Shown: one piece after another, positions 22,551 through 33,880 of the stretch | Position numbering within the stretch: position 1 is the stretch's first letter | Layout of the letters: every line of letters starts with the position of its first letter | DNA from: Gnetum montanum | Lineage: Eukaryota; Streptophyta; Gnetopsida; Gnetales; Gnetaceae | Reading direction: 5' to 3' | Assembly: GCA_015680685.1 (NCBI GenBank) | Contig: MNCI01001444.1 | Span: forward strand, 3,427 to 60,645 | Length of the DNA: 57,219 bases | The notes under the pieces: generated by a model | What the model was told of the DNA's origin: nothing | Seen by the model: only the letters and a program-made list of their open reading frames with translations | The model's database searches: none | Position numbers and translations under genes: made by a program

Positions 22551-23460
22551 ATGGCAAATAAACCAGATGATGTCAATAGGGCCCATCCCCAGGAGGAAAT
22601 TATGGCAAATAATGCTTGGGATTCAAACCTTGGAGGCCTATTTTTACTATTTCCAGGTACAGCATGCGGATTACTGCGGCCACCAATATCAATTGTTATG
22701 GATCGGATTCCAAAATTGAGGATGCATTGGAAGAAGAATCACGGTTTTGAAAACTGAGAATAAAGAAGTTGTTGTGGATGAATTTCATGGTAGCCGAGGG
22801 TTTTGTTGAGCTACCGCCGGCAATCTGATGGAGGTGAACAAGCCAGAAGAACGCTGCTCAACCAAGAGGTCCTGCAATACTAATTTTCAGCATTACCGTC
22901 TCAGCCATGGTTCATTCTTCGATTCTTCATGAATTTGCAAAATTTTAGAGCCAAAGGAATTAGGACCCAGATAAAGTCTCTGTAGGGAAGAAAGGTTTTC
23001 TAATCGAGAAAGGATGCAAACCAACGCAAAGAAAAAGAACTCCATTGGTGGTAGGGTTTGGAGTGGTGCAGTGTCATACGAGTTGCTGGGATCATGTGTG
23101 GGTTTCCAGCAGAGAGTTCTCATTTCACTATTTTGGGTTGTTGTGCTCTTTTCCGTGCAGCGGTATGTTGGCTCACAACGAGCATGCAGTCTGGGATGTG
23201 ATCGATCTCTATGGCTTGGATCCAGGGTTACTGCTTCAGCCTGAGGGTCTGGACTTGCTTGAAGTTGGTTGCTCTGGGTCTATCATAGGGCCGGAAGACT
23301 CTCCGTCATATACCTCGTCATTCTCCAGGAATACACACCATCAGGCATGCCTGCTGCGCGTTAACATCAACAACAACTTCCATATCAAACCTGGAGCACC
23401 TCATCGTCATGGCCAGTGGCATCATTAACCGCACATTCACAACTACATCGAGGCTCTAGT
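22551..23460 (+). other. GC-richer, gene-like island of unknown origin
   Basis: I do not recognise this. It is visibly less AT-rich than its surroundings, with two open frames on the plus strand: 22551-22757 (68 codons) and 23045-23428 (127 codons, containing HNEHAVWDVIDLYGLD). A strong splice-acceptor-like CTCTTTTCCGTGCAG lies at about 23147-23161, inside the second frame and just before an ATG at 23164. It may be a fragment of a host gene carried by a transposon, or a decayed gene. The minus-strand frame 23123-22893 is an alternative. Confidence 0.35.
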
Positions 23461-23539
23461 TGCAGAATACAACATTTATTTTAATTAACTTTGGGTTTTG
23501 ATATAAGTAATTTAATTTTTATTATGCTACTGTACATGT

Positions 23540-23640
23540 GCCAAGTGAGTATTAATATTGATTTAAAAATTTGCATATGCTGAGTTATANGCCAAGTGAG
23601 TATTAATATTGATTTAAAAATTTGCATATGCTAAGTTATA
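23540..23640 (+). repeat. 50-bp duplication flanking a single N
   Basis: 23540-23589 and 23591-23640 are the same 50 bases with one difference and a lone N at 23590 between them. This looks like an unmerged contig overlap rather than biology. Confidence 0.8.
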
Positions 23641-23659
23641 TTGGATAGTTATCCAATAG

Positions 23660-23845
23660 GACACTTGGCCATCATAGCTTTTATACAAAGGCCACTTGTC
23701 AACTGCAACCTCTTTATCTCCATAATGGCCACTTGTCAACTACAAATTTTTCATCTCCATGGTGACCACTTGGCAACTGAATGAAGACACTTGGCAACTG
23801 AATCAAGACACTTGGCAGCTAAATAGGACACTTGTCAACTGCAAC
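23660..23845 (+). promoter_or_regulatory. Seven CACTTG...CAACTG words upstream of TATA
   Basis: Seven variants of ACACTTGKCAACTG are spaced about 20-38 bp apart in the last 270 bp before the TATA box. CACTTG fits the E-box CANNTG and CAACTG the MYB core; function is inference. Confidence 0.55.
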
Positions 23846-23910
23846 TTTTTTGTCTCTATGGTGGTTATAACCACGCAAAATTTTTATAACTTACCTAACT
23901 ACCTATGAGA

Positions 23911-23923
23911 CCCTATAAAAGGG
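23911..23923 (+). promoter_or_regulatory. TATA box of LTR-like region
   Basis: CCCTATAAAAGGG, a near-palindromic strong TATA box in the expected place after the motif array. Confidence 0.6.
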
Positions 23924-24256
23924 CTTCAAGGGTAGGAAGGGAAGAACACTCGGGAGTTCTGACTTCACACACTTGAGTGACTTTTGAGCTCTCACTTAGA
24001 GACACACTCTTGGAAGAAACTGTGAAAGATTGCTTGTAAGATGGCTTGCTAAAGAAAAGATTTTAGCCTCTTTGTCATAGTCCTATGAGTTATGTTTTAT
24101 TTTTATTTTGTTTAAATTGTTTAGCTAGTGGTTTAGATAGTATCATCCTTGGCAAGTAATTTTGGGATTTTTAGATTGCTCTTATTGTTCTTGTTGCATA
24201 ATTGAAAATTTTTATTAAAATTTTGCCATAGAAGCACTTGTGTTTGAAAGCCTTAA

Positions 24257-24664
24257 NNNNNNNNNNNNNNNNNNNNNNNNNNNNNNNNNNNNNNNNNNNN
24301 NNNNNNNNNNNNNNNNNNNNNNNNNNNNNNNNNNNNNNNNNNNNNNNNNNNNNNNNNNNNNNNNNNNNNNNNNNNNNNNNNNNNNNNNNNNNNNNNNNNN
24401 NNNNNNNNNNNNNNNNNNNNNNNNNNNNNNNNNNNNNNNNNNNNNNNNNNNNNNNNNNNNNNNNNNNNNNNNNNNNNNNNNNNNNNNNNNNNNNNNNNNN
24501 NNNNNNNNNNNNNNNNNNNNNNNNNNNNNNNNNNNNNNNNNNNNNNNNNNNNNNNNNNNNNNNNNNNNNNNNNNNNNNNNNNNNNNNNNNNNNNNNNNNN
24601 NNNNNNNNNNNNNNNNNNNNNNNNNNNNNNNNNNNNNNNNNNNNNNNNNNNNNNNNNNNNNNNN
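24257..24664. other. Assembly gap (408 N)
   Basis: A run of 408 undetermined bases; open frames spanning it are meaningless. Confidence 0.99.
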
Positions 24665-25030
24665 TGCTTAAATGTTTTTGCAAAATTTTATTTGTTCTAA
24701 GTAGGTATTATAAGGACCACGTAGACTAGGCAATTAAACAAAATAGGAACTCCCAACAACTCACAGTACTTGGCAAAGTTGGCTGAATCTCTTTAAGATA
24801 AGTCATTTGTAGTTTACACACAATGCAATCATTTCATTTTTCATAACGCACGCCGCAACAACACACACACATACTCACATTAACTACTAAGTCTATTTGG
24901 AGGTATCTGGGCCTTGGTGTTGCCAGAGACCAACAAGCACCTAAATCCTGTTTGAGGACACTCATTGGTGGTCGCATCCCAAACGGTCACCAACACAAGC
25001 ATTGGTTATGGAACTCAAACAACATGTACC

Positions 25031-25530
25031 TATTCTTGAAGATCCCCTCTAACTAAGGCCCTCTTTCTCTCGCTTCCTACTTCTTTTTCTTCTCTTTGTG
25101 GAATGGTGGTTATTTTGTGGAATCAATCTTGTATGTCAAGTAAGTGGATAGGTCTTAGAGTGGTGATGCAAAGTCACTGAAAGTGGTTAGTTTTGGTCTA
25201 GACTAAGGATGGATCTCTTCAAATCATTTTAAACACAACTTCCACAAGGAACTTCTTATGACCTCAATTCATAACTCCATTCCACATTCTTTATCATCCA
25301 TCTATGCTACCATAACTCACCTCGTAGTCGTGATCTATGTTATGCTCTATGTCTTGGTCTGATGTGTTGGAATTCTTGAGTAGATTCTTTCTAGTTGATC
25401 CTTAACTTATCATGTCATTAAATTGACTGTGGGGCTCACCGACTCCTTAGTTGAGGTTATGCAAGGGCAACAAGGGCATGAGCCTACTATGGGGAGGACC
25501 CATTTGCATAGCTCTTGGTTTGATTAGTTA
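25031..25530 (+). other. 3' UTR of Athila-like copy A, second part
   Basis: It matches the minus strand of B from about 38340 down to 37860: CCCTCTAACTAAGGCCC, GGAATGGTGGT and GGGCATGAGCCTRCTWTGGGG occur in the same order. Non-coding. Confidence 0.65.
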
Positions 25531-25764
25531 AGTTTCCTTACCTTTAACATTACCACAGTCCTATATTTTGCATATTCTATTGGGTATTTCATTCAATGCT
25601 CCTTAACCTTTTATTTCATTCATCCCCCAAATCAATTTTTCTCCATTTTTCCAAATTTATGTGCTTCAACATCCTCTTCTCATGTGTTCATATTGTTCTT
25701 GGACTTTTAAACTTTCATTTGATACTAATTTCACTCAGAAACTTATTGTATTTTGCAAGTTTGA

Positions 25765-26310
25765 CTGAAGTCAATAGTCATCAACAATGGTTAATAGCTA
25801 CATTGATGCAGGTTCATTGACACAGCCAACCACATCAATAAGGTCCCATCAACGAGAACCCAAAAACCCTATATATACTAGTAAACACTTTGCAATTTTT
25901 TGTCATTTGCTCATAATACATGGGAAGGTTTTGCAATTTTTTAGAGCCCATAACTTCCCAAATATTTGTCCAAATCACTTCATTTTTCAATCTTGCACTT
26001 ACCAAAGGTAAGATCTTTATCATGGGGGCCATAAACCTTAAGGTTTTCAATGAAAATTTTTGAAAATTTTTCTAACTCCCCCAAAGGATTAATAAACTCA
26101 ACAACATACAAACAATAACTTTTCAAGAATTAACCCTTTCAAAAACCTCTCAGATGAATTATTAACAATAACATATAAATAAAATAATAATTGAAGTAAT
26201 TAAATCAACCATAATCACAACTTATCCAAGTGTAACTATCCTTAAGAGATAAAGGTATCCCAAATGCTTTAAGTTACACGATTACTAACCCATGGTCTCA
26301 TTGTGATTAT
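25765..26310 (+). mobile_element. Possible LTR of the TGATGA family, degenerate
   Basis: TCAATAGTCATCAACAATGG and later CATTGATG/CATCAA words precede a TATA-like CCCTATATATACTAG (about 25867-25881), resembling the U3 of the LTR at 29372. Near 26311 ATGGCACCAAAATAG could be a decayed tRNA-Asp primer site. If so, this is the 5' LTR of element E or the 3' LTR of copy A. Ends not established. Confidence 0.3.
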
Positions 26311-26599
26311 AGATGGCACCAAAATAGAAACATCCGTAAGAAGGGAAACCCTCTTAACCATAAGAGAAGTGGCCCAAAGCTAGAAGGGACCAACAAGAAC
26401 AAGTCCAAGAATCACTAGAAGAAACCCATGGAATAGGACCTCTTTGTGAGGAGCCCAAAGTGGAATCTATCTTATGGACTCCAAAAGAAGAAGTGTCAAC
26501 TGAACAATCACAATGAGGAGAAGTGCCTCAACCAACGTCAAGGCTTGAGGTCACTTTAACTTAGGCTTGTCTTAACATCATTAGGTCCTGAGAGACCCA

Positions 26600-27330
26600 A
26601 CAATCAATTCTTCAAGAGATCAACTTTGGGCCATTCCTTGAGAAAGCTCCAATAGATGTTAAGACTTAATTGCAAACCTCTCCCATGTGGCCAATAATCA
26701 CATTCAATGAGGAATGGTACATGGGAGAGACATATCTCTTTTGGAGTACTAGAAGGTTGGGGTCCATTATCAAAATCAAGGACATTCAAGTAACCTACTT
26801 GATAAAAGCTATTACATAGGCACTTGGGTTGCCTCACACTAGAACACAGCTGGTAGAACTATCCATGAAAGGTGATCCTAAGGCCAAGAGGAAGTGGACC
26901 CAGTGATGCTACGAGGTTGACCATAAGGAGTACAACATGCTCACATTGGTGAAGTGAATTTATTTTAAAATTGTGGCCTATCACCTCAATCCAACGATAA
27001 GGCCAAGCAAGGTGACTACTTTCTCTACCCGAGCATGTGCTGCTCTAAGCAAGAAATTTCCTATCAACATTTCATAACTAATCTACTTAGAGATTGAGAA
27101 GTCATTCAAGGAAAATGAACATGGAAGGAAAACCCTATCCTTTCCATGCCTCATCTAGAAGGTCTACAAACGGATAGGCATCATTCACTACTCCAACGAT
27201 ACCATTAAGCATGCTCCTTTGGCCTCATGGTCTAAGATCATGAAATATAAAACACCAGCAATAACCCAAGAAGAAAAGTAGCTGCCACCACCACCCACTC
27301 AAAAAACAATGCCAGAGGCCCAAGTAACCA
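26600..27330 (+). pseudogene. Putative plant transposon protein domain (Athila-type 3' ORF), element E
   Basis: The plus-strand frame, through several stops, gives a stretch with FLEKAPIDVKT, EEWYMGETYLFW, VAYHLNPTIRPSKV, STRACAALSKKFPIN and LSFPCLI. The layout (an H-L-x-P segment, then a conserved R-A-x-A, then a closing FP-L-I) resembles the putative plant transposon protein domain often found in Athila-type elements outside pol. This assignment is from memory of the family and is moderate only. It leads into a proline-rich linker and a coiled-coil region. Confidence 0.45.
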
Positions 27331-27639
27331 TTAAGCATCTATGAAAATTTCAAGAATAGCTCTTGAGCAAACAAGAGTAATGTACAAGAACAAGTGGGGT
27401 AGATCCATTTGTATACCAACAAGTGATGAGTCACCCTAATGAGTTGGCCCAAACACTTAGCCAGATGAAGAGGGGTGCTCCAATCTTCTCTGTCCAATGA
27501 ACACAGTTACCTATGAGGTTAGATCCAAACACTTCGGAGGTGACGGTATCCTTATCTTAACACCATATATTCCCAGAAATCTCTAGGAATTCCATCACCT
27601 TCTTAGTGCATTTGGAGGAAGGCGAAGGGGCAACTATCT

Positions 27640-29036
27640 TAGTGATGTAGCACCAAGGGTAGAAAACAATAGTTGAAGTGGTTGTTGATTGTGTTGCTAA
27701 AGCATTGGATGCACTTGTAGCATCTATACTAGATGTATATGCACTTCAAGACATGTAGACATCTACAACCCAGCATGAAGAGTTGCTAGAACAACTGGTG
27801 GGAACCAGACAACTGATTCCAAACATCACTACAACCTAGTTAGAGCTACTAAATACAAAGAGAAAATGCATTATTTTGAAGGGGCAACTCAAAACAATTC
27901 AAGAACGAAATCAACACTTGGCCATGGAGGTTGCCGAACTACGTGCCCAACTTGCAGATCCTACAATCCTCAACCTAGCAATAACAAGAGATAAAGCTTT
28001 CAAACAACTTCAAGAACAATTGTAGAAGGTTAAGAAGGAGGCAATTACAACATCTTCAACCAATCCATAGCTAAAGGAAAAATGTATTTGATTCAAAATG
28101 ACTTAATATAGATGCACCAAGAGAATGAGATGCTGACTACACAAAATTATCACCTGTGAAATGTTGATGCTCAAAAGGATAAAATGTAGGAATTTATTCA
28201 TCAAAAATAGGAGCAACTTGCCAAGGTGAACACAGAATTGAGGAGATTGATCATAGAAAACCAAAAATTTGTTAATGGAGGAAGCACATGCCTTGTGCCA
28301 AAAGTCTGCCATCAAGATCACCACCTGGAAGAATGAGGTCCTCAAGTTTGAAAAAGTGAAGAATCACTATAGAAACCAAGTTGGCTTGCAAAAGGAAGTT
28401 AATGAAAAACACATTCAGATAGCAAAGGCAAAAATAAATGAATCCCTCTAGCAAATCCAATAGGGAAGAAAAATGTGGTAGTCCATCGTTGATGGGATCA
28501 ACGCCTACAACAAAGTGGAGATCCACTTAAAGGATTTGAAAATCGAAGATATGACAGAATGTATGGAGTTGGCCAATCTCCAATATGCAAACCTGGCAAT
28601 GTTGACTACCAAATGGGCATGGTTAGAGTTGGAGAAGAAAATGGCTAGCTCATATCTATTATACAAGGTTGAGTTCAAGCACTCCAAAGATGCCAAGTAG
28701 AAGCTTGAGACTACAAATACTAAACTCAAAGTTCTCATAACACAATTTAAAGATCAATGATCAATTGCTAAGAACCTAGCCAAATGGATGAATTACTACC
28801 AAGAGCTAAAGGACACAATTAGGGCATTCAAGATTGAATGCAAACCATCCATTACGTGGTTCATCAATGCTAAGGAGCTGTTTCCAGCAATCTCGTGTCC
28901 TTGGGATATGCCCATTCCAACCCACATTGGCAAAGCTACATGGATGGTGCATGATCCCAAAAGCAAGGAGGAGAAAATTAAATCATTACTAGATGCTTTC
29001 CACCTCCTGCCTGAAGTTGCAACAATAGTAGGATAG
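27640..29036 (+). pseudogene. Long coiled-coil ORF at 3' end of element E
   Basis: A heptad-rich, Glu/Lys/Gln/Leu-rich translation spans at least 400 codons. The frame of 27843-28080 and 28269-29036 is the same, with a stretch in another frame between them (28082-28280). Examples are MEVAELRAQL, LQKEVNEKHIQIAKAK and LELEKKMASS. Stops inside are mostly TAG at likely Gln or Trp codons. The C-terminus contains SCPWDMPIPTHIGKATW. There are no membrane segments or catalytic motifs. It ends about 330 bp before the LTR. The role is unknown; it could be structural (gag- or env-position protein). Confidence 0.6.
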
Positions 29037-29371
29037 CCATAGCCACCTCAATCGCTACCCATACATGAAGCTGGTGAAGGTCCCTCAAAGCCTCAGGAGC
29101 CATCACCACCTGGGACCATCTGATCTTCTCCATTACACTTCACATTGTTAAAGAATATGTTTTTCTATTTTGAAGAGTTGTGTCAAGGTGTTCAATTTTG
29201 TGTCTTGAACACCATCATTTTTTGTAATGTGTTGATCCGTACACCCAGGCACTCAATTTTTTGTCAAGTGAGTCAATTTATTTTATTTGAGAAAAGTTAG
29301 TCAATTATTCCATACCTTCCCAAATTTTATAAAAGAACTCAAGGACAAGTTTTCATTCAATCATGGGGGTA
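29037..29371 (+). other. 3' UTR and polypurine tract of element E
   Basis: It matches the region just inside the 3' LTR of B (AAGGTGTTCA, GAACACCA, CATACCTTCCCAA, GTTTTCATTCA) and ends in the purine tract ATGGGGGTA (29363-29371) right before TGATGAG. Confidence 0.7.
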
Positions 29372-30294
29372 TGATGAGTCAATTATGGTTGGCTAAATCC
29401 ACAAGGCCTCATTGACTGGGCCTCATCGACAAAGCCTAGTTGACACATCTTATCATGTATCAATGAGGCCCCATTGACACAATTTCGATTTTCAGCTATA
29501 AATATGCACCTGCTAGCTTCATTTATGGCATTAGAGATTGTAGTTGTAGCGAAGCTCTTGTAGTTTTTCCATTTGAAAGTTAGAATTTTCCTCCTAAGTT
29601 CCCGCAGTAGGAGTCATTGAGTGTACAGATCTTTATTTGAGCATTGTTGTACCTAAGCACAACAATGTGTGCAGCAATAAAGATGAGATTTCTAATAAAC
29701 CTTGTAGCACTTTAGATAGATTAAATATTTTATTTATCCATTTAATGTTTTAAATTATTTTTTAGATGTTTCCAATTATTTATTAAATGTTTTTCAAAGA
29801 TTAAGTTAATGAGACAATTAAGCAAGATAGATTACACACATAAGTATGACCACTTCGAGTGTAACACGTATTCACTTGGTAATCCCAGTAGCATTATTTC
29901 TTGGTATATCCAATAGTGTAGTGCTTGGTCACCTAGCAGTGGATATGTGGATTCAGGATGTGTGCAAAAAGTGGGATTGAATGCTTATGTTAGGACCAAT
30001 TAGACATTAGTTGATTAGTTAAATTAAATTAGTTTGTCCAACCACTTTATTTCTCTTCAAGTACTGAAACCTTAAAAAATACAAGATAATAAAAATTAGA
30101 TGCCTCAATTACACTTAACCATACTAGTGTATATCGCAAGTGTAATTGAGAATACAAGGATTAACCTTAAGGTAAGATTCACTTCCTAGAGGAGTAGTGC
30201 ACCAGAAATGGTAAAGTCCATGGAATTCGACCAGATCGCACGTGAATGCTTTGTGATTCGTATGGTTGGTGTAGGGGTACCTTGCCACTCATCA
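29372..30294 (+). mobile_element. LTR of element E (TGATGAG family)
   Basis: It starts TGATGAG and ends CTCATCA, the same 7-bp inverted ends as the LTRs of B; the end GGTGTAGGGGTA...GCCACTCATCA is shared with B. It is preceded by a polypurine tract. TATA at 29497-29504. Length 923 bp. The inner part is diverged from B. Confidence 0.75.
29497..29504 (+). promoter_or_regulatory. TATA box of element E LTR
   Basis: TATAAATA, about 125 bp into the LTR; the same octamer is found in B and in the LTR at 57155. Confidence 0.6.
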
Positions 30295-30560
30295 ATAAAT
30301 AACTTGATCCCAATTTTGGTTACTCAAGGATGAATTTTTCATCAATTATGAGGGTATGATGAATATTAGTATTCTAGAGTCTTGTCATTGCATCAGCATT
30401 GACATAGCTATTACTTCATCAACACATTAGTATTGATGCAAGTATAATAAATGCAAGAAACCTCATCCCACATCAATGTGCTTGAAAAAGTTGTTAGATG
30501 TGCACTAAAAAACTTATGATAGCAAAATAAATAAGAAAAAATGGCTCTACTCAAACAAGA
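30295..30560 (+). mobile_element. Second pre-LTR segment and start of a TGATGAA LTR, degenerate
   Basis: Directly after the E LTR, CCCAATTTTGGTTACTCAAGGATG...TTTTTCATCAATTATGAGGGTA repeats the 3' UTR/purine-tract phrase that precedes the E LTR, followed at 30361 by TGATGAATATTAG. This appears to be the 3' border of another family member. Its far end was not found. Confidence 0.45.
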
Positions 30561-33500
30561 TAAGTGCAGCACTTTCAAAGAAAAAAAGACAAATCCTCTC
30601 ATTTATGTATGTAAAGGTAGGGAAATAAACTTTTGATTAAAATTATGTCAACTACACATCAAAAATCTCTATAGTTTAGATGGATTTCTCCAATAGACAA
30701 CACATTCAAAGATAACATTCATCAAAGGATAATCTTGTTGTTGAAGCTGCAAGAGTTCAAGGTTTAGAATAGCCCTCATATTTAAGGATTTAGTTGAACG
30801 AATGAAATTGATTTTAAAATAGGAGAAATGCTTCTAGTTTTGGGAAATTCCTATGAACTTATAGGAGAGCATCTTTATGTAAAGAAAAAATTTTGTTGAA
30901 GCAATGAAGCAAGCATTTTGATGGGTCAAATTTACTCTTAAGTGTAATTATACACATTCTTGACACTCTTCCTCTTGGTAGAAGACAAATGCATTCTTAA
31001 ATATCAAGGGTTTTAGCATTAATGATTTTTGCAATGAGGGTGTTAGCATCAATTTTATTTGAGGCAATGGTAGGAAGGTGGTTAGAGGTAGGCTAGATTA
31101 ATTAATATTTTATAAGTGAGGGTTTGCTACCAAAGATATTTAGTTATGTGCCCAAGATGTTTGCGAATTTCATCATAGTAGTACTAAAAAGCCAAATTCA
31201 AGAAAAAAAGTGAATCTAAATTTAAAGAAATGGAGACAAAGATGGGATCTATGATCACAAAATCTTTAAAAGATCAAATTTAGAAAAGAGAAAGAAAAGA
31301 ATGATATTTTGCAATTGGTAGGTATCCTAAAGACAGAATGAAAAGAACAAAGATTTGGTTACTGAACTTGGAAAAATTATGAAGGATATACATTAAGTTC
31401 TCTAAACTAAACAACATGAAAAACCCTAGCATGTAATTATTAAGTTTCATGATATGGAAGATAAAAAAACACATTTAAAGGCATCAAAGTTAGTTAAAAC
31501 AATATGAGAATAGGAAATTTATTTTGATAAATAAGAAGTTTACTTGGAAGAAACTTGTAGAAAGAACTTGATAATGAAAAAAGGTTAAGGTTACATCTGA
31601 AAAAGATCTTTTAGCATACCTAAATGCTATCAACATTGTCATAGTTATAGATAAGAGAAGTAGTGTTTCAAAAGTTATTGAAAAAATACATACATAACAC
31701 CCCTTAACTAAGCATCCATTAGTAAATTTGTTTGGTGACTCAAACCTATATCTTATACCTTTAACACCCCCTTATTAGTAGTGGTAGCTATGATTAGCTA
31801 GAAGTGCAAGGGTATGTGACACATGTAATTAGTTTTATTTTAATGTTTTAATTATATTTTCATAGCTTCAGTACTTTTTAATATTTATAATTAATTTTAT
31901 TTTGAACATTTTTATGTGCACTAATCATGTAAGGTTGTGTAATCAGGTACCTTTAACAAATAGACAATAGACGAATAATTTCTTTGTTAATGATTCTATA
32001 GCTTGTCAATAGTGAACTAGTGGATGAGAAGAGGTGATATAGCATGTTGGTCTTGTAGCCAAATTTTTGCACTTGTAACAAGTCTTAAATCAACTATGAA
32101 AGTCTTATACTAGTTTAGAAGTGAGACATAATGTTTTTAAAAGCATACATTAAAAACCATTTGGATTATTTGGTGTCTAACAAGTAGACACTAGTGGAGA
32201 GCTAAAATGTTCTAGATAGTGCAAGAGGTACAAAGCATAAGAAGACTGCTGCTGTAGTGGCACCTGGGGGCATGTGGTGATAGTAGTGGTTCTATAGTCA
32301 GGAAAGAAATGAAATATAAAGGTAAGATTATATTCCTTATCATTCAAGTAAATTGAACCTTACTAATTAGGATCATATTATTATTATGGTCATTTGAGAC
32401 AGTGATAAGGGTCTTGAAAATTTTATGTTGATTCTCATTTTTCTATGGTTATATCAAGTATTGTTGATTTGTCAAATCTAGGGTAAATAAGAGGTTGATT
32501 TAAAATTTTGGGTACACCATAGGGTTCAATTTGAGAATATCTATATTTCTACAATTTTTATTTATTATTCTAAATTTATTTGAAGGTTTTTGTACTACTT
32601 TTAAGTTTCTACAGTTCAGATTAGAATATGTTGATTTATTAGGTCTAGGATGGAGAATTTGCTAATTGTCAATCTATTGTTGTCATAGGGTTTGTTTTAG
32701 AGATATTTACACTTCTACATTTTTATTTTATTTTCCAAATTTATGTGATAGTTTTTGTGGGTTTGAATCATTTGCCAAATTCCTACCTTTTTGATGTGCC
32801 AAGAGGTGCTATCTAGAAGGTTTCATTCTATTTTGTCTCTATCAAATCTCATGGATACTTATCATCAAATGGTTTAGTTTAATATCTGGAAATATGGACA
32901 CTCACATGAATGTCATTTTTTGATTTTTTTGAGATTTCTAATTAGTTGATGAATTATTATAATTAATCTTAAGAATCTTGTACCAAAGGATAAAGAGACT
33001 AGTACATTATTTAAGACCCTAATGATGGACTTCACTCCTCCTCTATTGATTGTAGAAATGGACTCCATGTTTGATAGGCCCTACCTTAATTTATGAAGGA
33101 TGGTTAGTTCTTGCAAAGAAATCCTTTGGAGAGGTTGGACTTCTTTAGAATGATCATGGTTTCAAGATAGCTATGTGTAGCTAAACTATGATCACCGGTC
33201 AAGAGTGCTAATGACAACTAAAATTTAGGCCTATAGATAAGAGAAATAGTAGAAAGTGCACATGCCACTTGGATTCACACATTACACTGAGTGTGGCAAT
33301 GCTAATTTCCAATTTCTTTGGCTAATGGTGGTGGCGAATAGACTCTTTGAAACTTGTGGATCTTATGAATGACAAGTTGCTCTTATTGGATTATTGTTTC
33401 TTATTTCCACATGTCATTAATTTTCCTAGCTTATCTTTTTTCAATTAACAATTCCTTGCTATTAATCTTAATGGAATTTCTTATAGTATTTTTCTACTCA

Positions 33501-33880
33501 ATCACAGTTGGACTAAACCTTCTTTCCATCTTTTATAGATGGACTTGGAGGTCCTAGTAGTTTAGATGATGCTTGATGAGCTTAAAGTGCTAATTTTCTA
33601 AGGCATAAGCTTCTGGTCTATTTAGAGTTCTTATTCTCATTCTAGTTGGACTTGTGAATCTCTTTTAGATTTGGATTTACATCTTATATTTCACTCATGA
33701 AAGGGTCCTATAGCCTATTTTTCATTTTTGTAAAATCATCATGTCATCCATGTGATTATTAGACATTTGGATGCTATTTTGGTATATCATTCCTAATGCT
33801 AATTTCTCCACTTTGTGGCTTCCTAAAGATTTAATTCTCTATTCCTATTGCTACTTCTATTATATCATATTTAAAAATTA
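30561..33880. other. AT-rich stretch without recognisable content
   Basis: More than 3 kb with only short frames and no domain or repeat I can identify. The last part may be the decayed 5' portion of the LINE that follows. Confidence 0.45.

Larger units (their letters stand above)
23540..24830 (+). mobile_element. LTR-like region with TATA box (contains assembly gap)
   Basis: An array of CACTTGKCAACTG words, then a canonical TATA box (CCCTATAAAAGGG at 23911-23923), then a leader-like stretch with ACTCGGGAGTTCTGACTTC that runs into the gap. This is how an LTR U3-R looks. Neither a primer site nor coding domains are visible on either side, so family and true ends are unknown. Confidence 0.5.
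21786..25030. mobile_element. Insertion of unknown type within the copy A 3' UTR
   Basis: The homology of copy A to element B breaks at about 21785 and picks up near 25030 (CCCTCTAACTAAGGCCC), adjacent in B. The inserted stretch contains a gene-like island, an LTR-like promoter and an assembly gap. I could not find its exact ends or a TSD, and the gap prevents naming the element. Confidence 0.5.
14900..25530 (+). mobile_element. Athila-like Ty3 element, copy A (gag-pol and 3' UTR, interrupted)
   Basis: Gag, protease, RT, RNase H and integrase follow in canonical order from 14.9 to 20.8 kb. The 3' UTR begins near 20990 and matches the 3' UTR of element B (minus strand, about 38.7 down to 37.9 kb) up to about 21785. 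It resumes at about 25030-25530 after a ~3.2-kb insertion. The translations resemble copies B and C throughout. The LTRs of this copy were not identified with confidence. Confidence 0.8.

Noticed and set aside
24171-24729. Open frames of 143-170 codons across 24171-24729 on both strands
   Set aside because: They are made almost entirely of undetermined bases in the assembly gap.
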